Shown here: positions 35,604 through 44,944 of the stretch, piece after piece
How positions within the stretch are numbered: the first letter of the stretch is position 1
Layout: every line of letters begins with the position of its first letter
Source: Streptomyces sp. ICC1
GTDB lineage: Bacteria > Actinomycetota > Actinomycetes > Streptomycetales > Streptomycetaceae
Direction: 5' to 3'
DNA length: 64,000 nt
Assembly (NCBI RefSeq): GCF_003287935.1
Contig: NZ_CP030287.1
Coordinates: forward strand, 1,736,001 to 1,800,000
Notes under the pieces: generated by a model
What the model saw: the letters and a program-made list of their open reading frames with translations, nothing else
The model's database searches: none
What the model was told of the DNA's origin: nothing
Position numbers and translations under genes: made by a program

Positions 35604-36281
35604 GTGCTCTTGCTCGCTGTAGATACCGCCACGCCCGCCGTCACCGTCGCCCTGCACGACGGCGAGTCCGTACTCGCCGAGTCGAACCAGGTCGACGCCC
35701 GCCGCCACGGGGAGCTCCTGCTGCCCTCCGTCGACAAGGTCCTCGCCGAGGCGGGGCTCACGCTCGAAGCCGTCACCGGCATCGTCGTCGGCGTCGGCCC
35801 CGGCCCCTACACCGGACTGCGGGTCGGCCTCGTCACCGCCTCCACCTTCGCCTCCGTCCTCGGCGTGCCCGTGTACGGGCTGTGCACCCTCGACGGGCTG
35901 GCCTACGCGGCCGGCGCCGCCGGGATCGAGGGCCCCTTCACCGTGGCCACCGACGCACGGCGCAAGGAGGTCTACTGGGCCCGCTACGAGGACCCGCTCA
36001 CCCGGGTCGGGGACCCGGCGGTGGACCGGCCGGCCGACATCGCCGAGCGGGTCGCCGGACTGCCCGCCGTCGGGCAGGGCGCGCGGCTCTACCCCGAGGT
36101 GTTCACCGACGCCCGCGACCCCGAGCACCAGTCGGCCGGCGCCCTCGCGGCCCTGGCGGCGCGGCGGCTCGCCGCCGGCACGGCGTTCGAGAACGTCGAG
36201 GGCGCGCCCCCGGCCCCGCTCTACCTGCGCCGGCCCGACGCCCAGGTGCCCAAGAACTACAAGGTGGTCACCCCGCAGTGA
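35604..36281 (+). CDS. tsaB: tRNA t6A protein TsaB
   Basis: A 225-residue ASKHA-fold protein (LLLAVDTATPAVTVALHDG, GIVVGVGPGPYTGLRVGLVTA, VATDARRKEVYWARY) that forms a heterodimer with TsaD. The GTG at 35604 directly precedes the conserved first strand. Its stop overlaps the rimI GTG (GTGA at 36278-36281). Confidence 0.93.
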   Translation: MLLLAVDTATPAVTVALHDGESVLAESNQVDARRHGELLLPSVDKVLAEAGLTLEAVTGIVVGVGPGPYTGLRVGLVTASTFASVLGVPVYGLCTLDGLAYAAGAAGIEGPFTVATDARRKEVYWARYEDPLTRVGDPAVDRPADIAERVAGLPAVGQGARLYPEVFTDARDPEHQSAGALAALAARRLAAGTAFENVEGAPPAPLYLRRPDAQVPKNYKVVTPQ

Positions 36282-36832
36282 CCGGCCCCGCCGCCCCCGC
36301 CGCCCCGGCCGCCCCGGCCGCGCTGCTGCGCGAGATGCGCTGGTGGGACATCGGACCCGTGCTGGAACTGGAGCACGAGCTCTTCCCCGAGGACGCCTGG
36401 TCCGCCGGGATGTTCTGGTCCGAACTCGCCCGCGCCCGCGGCCCGCGGGCCACCCGCCGCTACGTCGTCGCCGAAGCCCCGGACGGCCGCCTGGTCGGCT
36501 ACGCCGGGCTGGCCGCCGCCGGGGACCTGGGCGACGTACAGACCATCGCGGCCGCGCGCGACCAGTGGGGCACCGGGCTCGGCGCCCGGCTGCTCACCGA
36601 CCTGCTGCGCGCCGCCACCGCGTTCGAGTGCGCCGAGGTGCTGCTGGAGGTGCGGGTGGACAACACCCGCGCCCAGAAGCTGTACGAGCGCTTCGGCTTC
36701 GAGGCGATCGGCTTCCGGCGCGGCTACTACCAGCCCGGCAACGTGGACGCGCTCGTGATGCGCCTCTCCGATCCCGCCACCTCCCTGCCCCCGACCTTCC
36801 AAGACGCCGTAAGAAGTGAGACCCATGGCTGA
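36278..36832 (+). CDS. rimI: Ribosomal protein S18 alanine N-acetyltransferase
   Basis: A 184-residue GNAT acetyltransferase. [49 protein letters not shown] (acetyl-CoA loop) and [29 protein letters not shown] are the RimI signatures. An Ala/Pro-rich stretch of about 15 residues precedes the domain. The GTG at 36278 overlaps the tsaB stop and the end overlaps tsaD by eight bases. RimI genes are widely embedded in t6A operons. Confidence 0.92.
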   Translation: MTGPAAPAAPAAPAALLREMRWWDIGPVLELEHELFPEDAWSAGMFWSELARARGPRATRRYVVAEAPDGRLVGYAGLAAAGDLGDVQTIAAARDQWGTGLGARLLTDLLRAATAFECAEVLLEVRVDNTRAQKLYERFGFEAIGFRRGYYQPGNVDALVMRLSDPATSLPPTFQDAVRSETHG

Positions 36833-37976
36833 CGAACCGCTCGTCCTCGGCATCGAGACCTCCTGCGACGAGACCGGCGTCGGCGTCGTCCGGGGCACGA
36901 CCCTGCTCGCGGACGCCATCGCCTCCAGCGTCGACGAGCACGCCCGCTTCGGCGGCGTCGTGCCCGAGGTGGCCTCGCGCGCGCACCTGGAGGCGATGGT
37001 CCCCACCATCGAGCGCGCCCTGAAGGAGGCCGGGGTCAGCGCCCGCGACCTCGACGGGATCGCCGTCACCGCGGGTCCGGGCCTCGCGGGAGCCCTGCTG
37101 GTGGGCGTCTCGGCCGCGAAGGCCTACGCCTACGCGCTGGGCAAGCCGCTGTACGGGGTGAACCACCTGGCCTCGCACATCTGCGTCGACCAGCTGGAGC
37201 ACGGGCCGCTGCCCGAGCCGACGATGGCGCTGCTGGTCTCCGGCGGGCACTCCTCGCTGCTGCTGGCTCCCGACATCACCTCCGACGTGCGGCCGCTGGG
37301 CGCGACCATCGACGACGCGGCGGGCGAGGCCTTCGACAAGATCGCGCGCGTGCTGCAGCTGGGCTTCCCCGGCGGACCGGTCATCGACCGGCTCGCGCGC
37401 GAGGGCGACCCGAAGGCCATCAACTTCCCGCGCGGGCTGACCGGGCCGCGCGACGCGGCGTACGACTTCTCCTTCTCCGGGCTCAAGACCTCGGTCGCCC
37501 GCTGGATCGAGGCGAAGCGCAAGGCGGGCGAGGACGTGCCGGTGCGCGACGTGGCGGCGTCCTTCCAGGAGGCCGTGGTGGACGTGCTGACGCGCAAGGC
37601 GGTCCGCGCGTGCAAGGACGAGGGCGTCGACCACCTGATGATCGGCGGCGGCGTCGCGGCCAACTCCCGGCTGCGCGCCCTCGCGCAGGAGCGGTGCGAA
37701 GCCGCGGGGATCATCCTGCGGGTGCCGCGGCCGGGGCTGTGCACGGACAACGGCGCGATGGTGGCGGCGCTCGGCGCGGAGATGGTCAAGCGCAACCGGC
37801 CGGCCTCGGACTGGGACCTGTCGGCGGACTCCTCGCTCCCGGTGACCGACCCGCACGTTCCCGGCCGCTCGCACGGCCCTTCCCACGGGGACGGCCACGA
37901 TCACGGCCACGGCCACGGCCACGGGCACGATCACGACCACGTGCACGAGCTGAGCAAGGACAACCTGTACTCGTGA
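36825..37976 (+). CDS. tsaD: tRNA t6A transferase TsaD
   Basis: A 383-residue catalytic subunit of t6A synthesis. [15 protein letters not shown] starts the ASKHA fold; the metal-binding histidines are His114 and His118 (NHLASH); SGGHSSLL and [15 protein letters not shown] follow. The last 35 or so residues are an unusual His/Gly/Asp-rich tail (repeated HGHD/HGHG units), not part of the core enzyme. The ATG at 36825 overlaps the rimI end and the stop overlaps the next GTG. Confidence 0.95.
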   Translation: MADEPLVLGIETSCDETGVGVVRGTTLLADAIASSVDEHARFGGVVPEVASRAHLEAMVPTIERALKEAGVSARDLDGIAVTAGPGLAGALLVGVSAAKAYAYALGKPLYGVNHLASHICVDQLEHGPLPEPTMALLVSGGHSSLLLAPDITSDVRPLGATIDDAAGEAFDKIARVLQLGFPGGPVIDRLAREGDPKAINFPRGLTGPRDAAYDFSFSGLKTSVARWIEAKRKAGEDVPVRDVAASFQEAVVDVLTRKAVRACKDEGVDHLMIGGGVAANSRLRALAQERCEAAGIILRVPRPGLCTDNGAMVAALGAEMVKRNRPASDWDLSADSSLPVTDPHVPGRSHGPSHGDGHDHGHGHGHGHDHDHVHELSKDNLYS

Positions 37977-38254
37977 GCACCGTCGCGCTGATGTGGGAGG
38001 CCCGGGCCGTGCCCGGGCGGGGCAACGAGCTGCTGGAGTGGGCCCGTTCGCGGGTGCTGGCCCAAGAGCCGGTGCGCCGGGAGGTGTTCCGCGCCCCGCA
38101 GGGCCGGGTGCTCGTCATCACCTGGTGGGAGACGCCCGGGGGAGTCTCCGACGACCTGCCCGAACTGCCCGAACCGGAAGCCGACTTGATCACGCGGGCG
38201 GTGCACCGCTGGCGCTTCGAGTCGGTCGGGGCGGAGGGGCCCGGCGGAAGCTGA
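37973..38254 (+). CDS. Small ABM-like protein of unknown function
   Basis: A 93-residue protein starting at the GTG that overlaps the tsaD stop (GTGA at 37973-37976). The sequence ([25 protein letters not shown]...[22 protein letters not shown]...[10 protein letters not shown]) fits a single ferredoxin-like fold as in antibiotic-biosynthesis-monooxygenase-like proteins. It is translationally coupled to tsaD. The function is unknown. Confidence 0.65.
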   Translation: MSTVALMWEARAVPGRGNELLEWARSRVLAQEPVRREVFRAPQGRVLVITWWETPGGVSDDLPELPEPEADLITRAVHRWRFESVGAEGPGGS

Positions 38255-38301
38255 GCCTCCGGGCGGGGGCCCGCCGGGCCCCGCGACCTGCCGCTATGGT
38301 C

Positions 38302-38952
38302 ATGCGCATGCCCCGCTGTGACCTGCCTCCGCCGCCCCCTCCCGCGCACCTGCGCGCCTGGCTCGACGAGCACACCGTGCGGGCCGACCGCGCCCGGTTC
38401 CTGAGCGAGCTCGGGCGGCGCAGTCTGGGCTTCGGGCGGCTGCTGCTGCTCTGGGCGGTCTCGGCGGTCTTCGCCCTGGGCTGGTCCTTCGTCGGCATGG
38501 CGCTGATGGCCTTCGAGACGCACGATCCGCTCTCGTACCTCTTCGGCCTGATCTTCGCCGTGCTCGGGGTGGGCGTGCTGATCCCGGCCGGATTCTGGTT
38601 CGCCTGGGGCGCCAAGCGGGACCGGCAGGTACGCAGGCTGATGTGCGCGTGGGCGGAACTGGAGCCGGACCCGGCCGCCGACCGCGCGATGCGCGCGCCG
38701 GGGCGCAGCCTGACCTGGCTGCTCGCCTCCTTCGCCCTGGGCGCGCTCGGGCTCTGGGTGACCTTCGGGTCGGCGGCGGCGGCCCGGCCGGGCGCGGACA
38801 CGTACGGCGAGGTCGCCTACACCATGGGCCTCGGCATGATCCTGTGGATCACCGCCCTGCTGGGCCTGGGCAAGGCGGGCGCGCACTACCGGTGGGCGAT
38901 CCGCTTCCAGGCCGTCTCTCAGAGGTCTTTCGGGGACCCCGGGGCCGCGTGA
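38302..38952 (+). CDS. Four-segment membrane protein
   Basis: A 216-residue protein (MRMPRCDLPPPPPPAHLRAWLDEH). Membrane segments lie near residues 48-70, 78-98, 136-156 and 170-190, with a cytoplasmic loop holding RRLMCAWAELEPDPAADRAM. Starts at 38296, 38302 and 38308 are equally possible. It overlaps the convergent methyltransferase gene by 34 bases. No family recognised. Confidence 0.65.
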   Translation: MRMPRCDLPPPPPPAHLRAWLDEHTVRADRARFLSELGRRSLGFGRLLLLWAVSAVFALGWSFVGMALMAFETHDPLSYLFGLIFAVLGVGVLIPAGFWFAWGAKRDRQVRRLMCAWAELEPDPAADRAMRAPGRSLTWLLASFALGALGLWVTFGSAAAARPGADTYGEVAYTMGLGMILWITALLGLGKAGAHYRWAIRFQAVSQRSFGDPGAA

Positions 38953-40160
38953 ACCCGTGCCGCGCCCGCGCCCCCGTCCGCGGTCGCCGGTGAGCCGATC
39001 AGCATCGAGGGCGCCCCGGCGACCCGGGTCAGGAACACGGTCGCGGAGTTCGGCCCCTGCGGCTTGACCTTCTTGCGCAGCTCCTCCGGCTCGACCGCCG
39101 AGCCGCGCTTCTTCACCGTCAGGATGCCGACCCCGCGCTCGCGCAGCAGGGCCTTGAGCTTCTTCAGCCCGAAGGGCAGCACGTCGGTGATCTCGTACGC
39201 GGTCGCGTACGGGGTCGCGCGCAGCTCGTCCGCGGTGATGTACGCGATGGTCGGGTCGATCAGCCTGCCGTCCAGCTGCTCGGCGACCTCCGCGACCAAG
39301 TGGGCCCGGATCACGGCGCCGTCGGGCTCGTAGAGGTAGCGGCCGACGGGCCCGGCCTCGGGGTCGGGCAGCGGATCGGCGGTCACCAGCGCGCGCGGCC
39401 CGGGCAGCAGCGTGGCGCGGATCTCGCCCGGGGCGGTCCCGAACCACAGGACGGCCTCCTTCACGTCCCCCTGGTCGGAGATCCACTCCGCGCAGGCCTC
39501 CGCCGGGACCGCCTCGTGCGGGATCCCGGGCGCGACCTTGATGGCGGCGAACTTCGCGGCGCGCGCGGTCTCCACGGCCCACGAGAGCGGCGGGGAGTAG
39601 GACTCCGGATCGAAGATCCGGCCGCGGCCGCCCCGGCGGGCCGGGTCGATGAAGACGGCGTCGTACCCGGCGGTGTCCACCTCCGTCACGTCCGCCTCCA
39701 GGACCTCGATCAGGTCGGCCAGCCCCAGCGCCTCGGCGTTGGCGCGGGCGACGGCGACGGTCAGCGGGTCGTGGTCCACCGCGAGCACGCGGATGCCGAG
39801 CCGGGCCAGGGCCAGGGCGTCGCCGCCGATGCCGCAGCACAGGTCCGCGAGGCTGCGTACGCCGAGGGCGGCGAGCCGCTCGGCGCGGTACGAGGCCACG
39901 GACGCGCGCGTGGCCATCTCCCCGCCGCCGGGGGTGAAGTACATCCGGCCCGCGTCCTCGGCCCCGAACTTCGCCACCGCGCGCTGGCGCAGCCGGGCCT
40001 GCCCGAGGGCGGCGGAGACCAGCGCGGCGGGGTGCTCGCGGCGCAGCCGGGTGGCGACGGCGAGCTCCTGGGCGGGGTCGTAGTCCCGGAGCGAGTCGAG
40101 GAGGGCGTGGCCCTCGGGGGCGAGGAGCGCGGCGAAGTCTTCGGGGGTCACGGGATCCAT
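38919..40160 (-). CDS. SAM methyltransferase with THUMP-like C-terminal domain
   Basis: A 413-residue protein. A helical N-terminus (TPEDFAALLAPEGHALLDSL) is followed by a Rossmann methyltransferase (ADLCCGIGGDALALARLGIRVLAVDHDPLTVAVARANAEALGL, then the active-site-like DAVFIDPARRG). A THUMP-like C-terminal domain comes last (YATAYEITDVLPFGLKKLKALLRERGVGILTVKKRG). The family is related to RNA methyltransferases, but the target is not known. Confidence 0.85.
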   Translation of the reverse strand: MDPVTPEDFAALLAPEGHALLDSLRDYDPAQELAVATRLRREHPAALVSAALGQARLRQRAVAKFGAEDAGRMYFTPGGGEMATRASVASYRAERLAALGVRSLADLCCGIGGDALALARLGIRVLAVDHDPLTVAVARANAEALGLADLIEVLEADVTEVDTAGYDAVFIDPARRGGRGRIFDPESYSPPLSWAVETARAAKFAAIKVAPGIPHEAVPAEACAEWISDQGDVKEAVLWFGTAPGEIRATLLPGPRALVTADPLPDPEAGPVGRYLYEPDGAVIRAHLVAEVAEQLDGRLIDPTIAYITADELRATPYATAYEITDVLPFGLKKLKALLRERGVGILTVKKRGSAVEPEELRKKVKPQGPNSATVFLTRVAGAPSMLIGSPATADGGAGAARVHAAPGSPKDL

Positions 40161-40252
40161 TGTCGGCCACGGTGGGCCAGTCGGAGGAAGGTCGAATTCC
40201 GCTCGCGGTGTCGGCCGGGGCGCGGGCCGGGCGGATGCCAGGATGCTCAGCT

Positions 40253-41212
40253 ATGCAGCTAGTCCGACAAAAGGAACATAAGACGCAACAGGGTCACCGG
40301 ATCGCGGCAGCAGCGCGAGGCCGGTTGGGGATGGCCGCGATGGCCGCACTGCTGGTCGCCGCAGTGGCGACCGGGTGCGGATCCGCGGAGCCCGGGTCGC
40401 CGGACAAGGCCGCGAAGGCGAAGGCCGCCGCCGGCGCCGAGCCGGCCGGCGCGGCCGGCGCGCTCGGCAACTACGCCGAGAAGCTGAAGGCCGCCCAGCA
40501 GGCGCGGGTGGTCGCCGCGAAGAAGTGGGGCCTGGTCAAACCGCCGCTCATGGCCCCGGCCGCGCCCAAGACGAAGCCCGAGATCACCACTCGGGACGGC
40601 TTCGAGGTGGAGGACCAGGAGAACCTGCCCCCGGTCTTCACCACCGTCCCCACGGAGGAGAAGGTCGTCTTCCTGACGATCGACGACGGCGCGGAGAAGG
40701 ATCCCGAGTTCCTGAAGATGATGCAGGAGCTGAAGCTCCCGTACACCGCGTTCCTGAGCGACTACCTGGTGCGGGACAACTACCCGTACTTCAAGGAGAT
40801 GCAGGCGGCGGGCGTCACGCTCAACAACCACACGCTCAACCACCGCTACATGCCGGCGCTCTCCTACGAGAAGCAGCGGCAGGAGATCTGCGGGCAGCAG
40901 GACACGATCGAGAAGCAGTTCGGCAAGCGGCCCACGCTGTTCCGCCCGCCGTACGGGAACTACAACGAGGACACGCTGCGCGCGGCCAAGTCCTGCGGGG
41001 TCAAGGCCGTTCCGCTGTGGAACGAGGAAGCCTTCCCGAACCGGATGGACTGGCGGGAGTGGGACAAGGACCTGCACCCCGGTGACATCATCCTCACGCA
41101 CTTCCGGGGCAAGGAAGACTGGAAGGGCAGCATGACTGACATGATCCGTCATGTCATGAAGACCGTCACGGACAAGGGGTACGCCGTGGCTCGCCTGGAG
41201 GATTACTTGTGA
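40253..41212 (+). CDS. Lipoprotein polysaccharide deacetylase 1
   Basis: A 319-residue protein with signal peptide and lipobox VATGC (Cys42). The NodB domain has FLTIDDGAEKD (catalytic and metal aspartates), HTLNH (metal histidines) and RPPYGNYNEDT. It probably deacetylates peptidoglycan or another surface glycan outside the membrane. Its stop overlaps the start of a paralogue by four bases, so the pair arose by tandem duplication and is co-translated. TIDDGAEK replaces the more common TFDDGP. Confidence 0.9.
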   Translation: MQLVRQKEHKTQQGHRIAAAARGRLGMAAMAALLVAAVATGCGSAEPGSPDKAAKAKAAAGAEPAGAAGALGNYAEKLKAAQQARVVAAKKWGLVKPPLMAPAAPKTKPEITTRDGFEVEDQENLPPVFTTVPTEEKVVFLTIDDGAEKDPEFLKMMQELKLPYTAFLSDYLVRDNYPYFKEMQAAGVTLNNHTLNHRYMPALSYEKQRQEICGQQDTIEKQFGKRPTLFRPPYGNYNEDTLRAAKSCGVKAVPLWNEEAFPNRMDWREWDKDLHPGDIILTHFRGKEDWKGSMTDMIRHVMKTVTDKGYAVARLEDYL

Positions 41213-42105
41213 GGTACGCGCGCCGGTTGACAGCCGGAACGCTGGCGGCCGGCGCGCTCGCGCTGTCCCTGACGGGGTGCGGGGGCAGCGCGGACCCCAC
41301 CGGACGGATGGGTCCGGGGACCACGGAGGCGGGGCGGTCCGCGCCGCCCCCGGCCACGTCCTCACCGTCCGGGACGGGGGCGGGGACGGCGCCGGGGCCG
41401 AGCTCCGCGGGGGACGAGGCGTACCGGAAGTGGGGCCTGAACGCCCCCCTCCAGTACGCCCCCAAGCCCGCGGCCAGGGCGCAGATCCCGCCGGCGCAGC
41501 CGGGCCGGGTCCAGGTCGTGGACCGAATACCCGTCCCGGCGGACGACAAGGTCGTCTTCCTGACGTTCGACGACGGCGCCGAGAAGAGCCCCGAGTTCCT
41601 GAAGATGGCCGCCGAGCTGAAGCTGCCGATCAGCATGTTCCTGACGGACGCCATCGCCTCGTCGGACTACGGCCACTTCGAGGCGCTCCGCGACAACGGC
41701 TCGGGCAGCACGATAAACAACCACACGCTGACGCACCCGAACCTGCGGACCCTGTCCTTCGAGGCGCAGAAGAAGGAGATATGCGGGCAGCAGGAACGCC
41801 TGGAGAAGCGCTTCGGCACGAAGCCGGCCCGGTTCCGCCCGCCGTACGGCAACTACAACGACGACACCCTCAGGGCCGCGCACGAGTGCGGGATATCGCA
41901 GCTGCTCCTGTGGCGCGTGTCGATGCAGATCAACAACTTCCAGTACGCCGAGGGCTCCGCGCTCAAGCCGGGTGACATCGTCCTGGCCCACTTCCGCGGC
42001 CCGTCGGAGCTCAAGGGCACGACGGAGACCGAGATGACGACGCGGATGCTCCAGCGGATACAGGAGCAGGGCTACCGGATCGGTCGGCTGGAGGACTACC
42101 TCTGA
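41209..42105 (+). CDS. Lipoprotein polysaccharide deacetylase 2
   Basis: The 298-residue paralogue of the preceding gene, with lipobox SLTGC (Cys24), a long Gly/Ser/Pro linker, FLTFDDGAEKS, HTLTH and RPPYGNYNDDT. The GTG at 41209 overlaps the upstream stop (GTGA). The metal ligands are intact. The two copies differ most in the linker and in the segment before the C-terminal GYxxxRLEDYL, which both share. Confidence 0.9.
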   Translation: MRYARRLTAGTLAAGALALSLTGCGGSADPTGRMGPGTTEAGRSAPPPATSSPSGTGAGTAPGPSSAGDEAYRKWGLNAPLQYAPKPAARAQIPPAQPGRVQVVDRIPVPADDKVVFLTFDDGAEKSPEFLKMAAELKLPISMFLTDAIASSDYGHFEALRDNGSGSTINNHTLTHPNLRTLSFEAQKKEICGQQERLEKRFGTKPARFRPPYGNYNDDTLRAAHECGISQLLLWRVSMQINNFQYAEGSALKPGDIVLAHFRGPSELKGTTETEMTTRMLQRIQEQGYRIGRLEDYL

Positions 42106-42185
42106 CCGAGGGGGCCGGGTCGGGCAGACCGGGCCGGGTCGGGTAGACCGGGCCGGGCCGGCCGACTGGCCCCGCCCCGCCCCGC

Positions 42186-43589
42186 TCAGACCGACTGCGG
42201 GGTCAGCGCCGGTGTGATCGTCGTTGCCACCGGTCCCCGGCTGTCCGCCTCGCGCTGGCGTTCCGCGCTGTCGGAGATCCGCAGCAGCAGGGCGATCATG
42301 ATCCAGTTGGCCAGCAGGGACGAGCCGCCGCTGGCCAGGAAGGGCAGCGCCTTGCCCGTCAGGGGGATCAGGCCCGTCACGCCGCCCGCCACCACGAAGA
42401 CCTGCAGGGCCAGCGCCGAGGACAGGCCCACGGCCAGCAGCTTGCCGAAGGGGTCGCGCGCGCCCAGCGACATCCGCAGCCCCCGCTGCACGAGGAGCCC
42501 GTACAGGGCGAGGACGGCCATGACGCCGACCAGGCCCAGCTCCTCGCCCACCGTCGTCAGGATGAAGTCGCTGCGGCCGGCGAAGCCGAGCAGCTCCGGG
42601 TGGCCCATGCCCAGCCCGGTGCCCGTGACGCCGCCGGTGCCGAAGCTGAACAGCGCCTGCGCCGACTGGTCCGAGATGATGCCCGGCGGCCGGGGGTTCG
42701 AGTAGTAGGACAGCGGGTTGAGCCACGCGGCCACGCGCCCCTTGACGTGCGGCTCGACCGAGCCGACGACGAAGGCGCCCACGCAGGACATCAGCAGGCC
42801 GAAGATGGTCCAGCTGGTGCGTTCGGTGGCGACGTAGAGCATCACCACGAAGACGCCGAAGAAGATCAGCGAGGTGCCGAGGTCGCGCTCGAAGACGAGG
42901 ACGAGGAGCGACACGATCCACACCGTGATGATCGGTCCGAGTTGGCGCATCGGGGGCAGCCGCATGCCGAGGAACTTGCGGCCCGACAGGGCCAGCGAGT
43001 CGCGGTGGATGACCAGGTAGCCCGCGAAGAAGATCGCGATCATGATCTTCACGAACTCGCCGGGCTGGACCGAGAGCGAGCCGACGGTGATCCAGCGCTT
43101 CGCCCCGAACTTGTCCGCGCCGAAGAACGCCGGCGCGATCAGCGCCACCAGGGCGACGGCCATCGTGATGTAGATGAACCGCTGCAGCAGCCGGTGGTCG
43201 CGCAGCAGCCCCAGCACCGCGATGCAGGCCGCGACGCCGACCACCGACCACATCAGCTGGCCGGGCGCCGTCGCCGGCGAGTTGTACCGCTCCAGGTACC
43301 CCTGGTCGAGCCGGTGCAGCAGCACCAGGCCCAGCCCGGTCATCAGCAGGGCGATGGGGAAGATCAGCGGATCCGCGTACGCCGCGAACCGGCGCACGGC
43401 CAGGTGCCCCACCAGCGCGAGCAGCGTCATGCTGATCACGAAGCCGGTGAGGCCGGCCGGCAGCGCGTCGTTCATCGCGAGGCCCGCGCTGATGTGGCCG
43501 GAAATGGTCACGCCGAGGACGAGGACGAGCAGCAGTGCTTCGGTGCGGCGGCGCGCGCCCGCCGACGTCAGGGGTTTCAGTCCACGCAC
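42186..43589 (-). CDS. SEDS family peptidoglycan polymerase (FtsW/RodA type)
   Basis: A 467-residue protein with about ten membrane segments. The SEDS signatures include GAKRWITVGSLSVQPGEFVKIMIAIFF, VFERDLGTSLIFFGVF and GTGGVTGTGLGMGHPELLGFAGRSDFILTTVGEELGLVG, and near the end SGGSSLLANW. Such proteins polymerise lipid II with a partner class B PBP. No PBP gene is adjacent. The GTG at 43589 overlaps the LCP gene stop by 13 bases, which decides the start and indicates coupling. Confidence 0.92.
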   Translation of the reverse strand: MRGLKPLTSAGARRRTEALLLVLVLGVTISGHISAGLAMNDALPAGLTGFVISMTLLALVGHLAVRRFAAYADPLIFPIALLMTGLGLVLLHRLDQGYLERYNSPATAPGQLMWSVVGVAACIAVLGLLRDHRLLQRFIYITMAVALVALIAPAFFGADKFGAKRWITVGSLSVQPGEFVKIMIAIFFAGYLVIHRDSLALSGRKFLGMRLPPMRQLGPIITVWIVSLLVLVFERDLGTSLIFFGVFVVMLYVATERTSWTIFGLLMSCVGAFVVGSVEPHVKGRVAAWLNPLSYYSNPRPPGIISDQSAQALFSFGTGGVTGTGLGMGHPELLGFAGRSDFILTTVGEELGLVGVMAVLALYGLLVQRGLRMSLGARDPFGKLLAVGLSSALALQVFVVAGGVTGLIPLTGKALPFLASGGSSLLANWIMIALLLRISDSAERQREADSRGPVATTITPALTPQSV

Positions 43590-44887
43590 GGAACGCCGCC
43601 GCCGTCGATGGCGGGGATGCCGTTGTCTTCCTTCGACTTCGACGGGGTCGGTGCGGGCGCGGAGCCCGGGCCGGACGCCGGGCCGGACGCCGGGCCGGAC
43701 GCGGACGCGGCCGGTGCGGGAGTGCCCGCCGGTGAGGGAGCGGCGCCCGGTGCGCTCGGACTCGCAGAGGCCCTGGGACCGATCTGCTCGGCAATGAGGC
43801 GCTTTATCTTCATATCGTCTACGACGTTTATGTCGGACCCATGGTTCCTGTCGAAGCGCTCGATGGGAAGGGTCACAAATTCCACGTTGCCCCCCGACAG
43901 GCTCTTGGCCTGCTGCACGAACGACAGCAGGTCCCACCCCTGATCGGTGACGACGTCCTGCTTCGCGGTGTCGATCAGCTTGAGCAGTTTCACCGGATCG
44001 GTGAAGGTCCCGGCCTGATTGAGCTTGTACGTCGCCCCCGCGAGGAAGGCCTGCTGCCGCTTCGTCCGGTCCAGGTCGCCCATGGTCAGCCCCATCCGCT
44101 GCCGGACGAAGGCCAGCGACTGCCGGCCGTCCAGCTCGTGCCGCCCGGCCGAGAAGTCGGCCCCGGAGTTCTTGTCCTTCACGGCGTGGTTCAGGCAGAC
44201 CGGTACGCCGCCCAGCGCGTCCGCCAGATGGTAGAAGCCGGCCAGGTTCAGCTCGGCGAAATGGTCGATCGGGACCCCGAGGAAGGTGCGGACCGTCTCG
44301 ATCTCCGCCTTGCGCCCCGCCTCGCGCCCCTCGCGCTCCAACTGCCTCTTGTCCGTGACCCCCCGGGCCGAGAGCTGCTCCTCGGTCGTGGCCTTCGCCC
44401 GCCCGTACGCCTCCTTGATCTTGGCCTTGCCGGTGAACCCGGGCACGCCCCGCAGGTCGACGAAATCGTCGCGCGGCACCGAGAAGGCCTTCGCCTTGCC
44501 GCCGTCGCCGGGGACGTGCAGCAGGATCAGGGTGTTGGTGTTGTAGCCGCCGACGTCGGAGCTGGCGCCCGCGTGCAGTTTGTCGAGGATCTCCGGCGGG
44601 AGGTCCTCGCCGTTCTGGTCGCGGCGGCTGTCCAGGCCCATCAGCAGGATGTTCACATCGCCGTGCTTCGACTTCTCGGCGCCCTCCAGGGCCTTGGAAC
44701 TGCCGATGCTGGAGACCAGGTCCCGGTACAGGTACCAGGCCGAGCCGCCGGCGATCACCGCCAGCGCGCAGCCGGCCGCCAGCAGGGTGCGGACGAGCCG
44801 GCTCCGGCGCGAGGGCCTGCGGCGGCGGGTCGCGGGGGCCTGTGGCGGCCGTTCCCGCTCCGGGGGCTTCCTGCGGTGGGCGCTCAT
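43577..44887 (-). CDS. LytR-CpsA-Psr family protein
   Basis: A 436-residue protein with a basic cytoplasmic N-terminus, one membrane segment (LVRTLLAAGCALAVIAGGSAWYL) and an extracellular LCP domain (DVNILLMGLDSRR, TLILLHVPGDG, SVPRDDFVDL, LNLAGFYHLADALGGVPVCLNHAVKD, LAFVRQRMGLTMGDLDRTKRQQAFL). LCP enzymes attach teichoic-acid-type or other glycans to peptidoglycan. The C-terminal tail is Ser/Ala/Pro/Gly-rich with GPASGPASGPG repeats and ends with a Cys pair-like GGGVPCVD. It forms an operon with the SEDS gene. Confidence 0.92.
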   Translation of the reverse strand: MSAHRRKPPERERPPQAPATRRRRPSRRSRLVRTLLAAGCALAVIAGGSAWYLYRDLVSSIGSSKALEGAEKSKHGDVNILLMGLDSRRDQNGEDLPPEILDKLHAGASSDVGGYNTNTLILLHVPGDGGKAKAFSVPRDDFVDLRGVPGFTGKAKIKEAYGRAKATTEEQLSARGVTDKRQLEREGREAGRKAEIETVRTFLGVPIDHFAELNLAGFYHLADALGGVPVCLNHAVKDKNSGADFSAGRHELDGRQSLAFVRQRMGLTMGDLDRTKRQQAFLAGATYKLNQAGTFTDPVKLLKLIDTAKQDVVTDQGWDLLSFVQQAKSLSGGNVEFVTLPIERFDRNHGSDINVVDDMKIKRLIAEQIGPRASASPSAPGAAPSPAGTPAPAASASGPASGPASGPGSAPAPTPSKSKEDNGIPAIDGGGVPCVD

Positions 44888-44944
44888 GCCTGTCGATGCT
44901 GGGGGAGCGCGGCTGAAGGAATCCTGAGGGTCCTGAAACCGCCT

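Noticed and set aside
41362..43794. Minus-strand 810-codon frame across the SEDS gene and a deacetylase
   Set aside because: It covers genes on both strands and lacks any fold signature.
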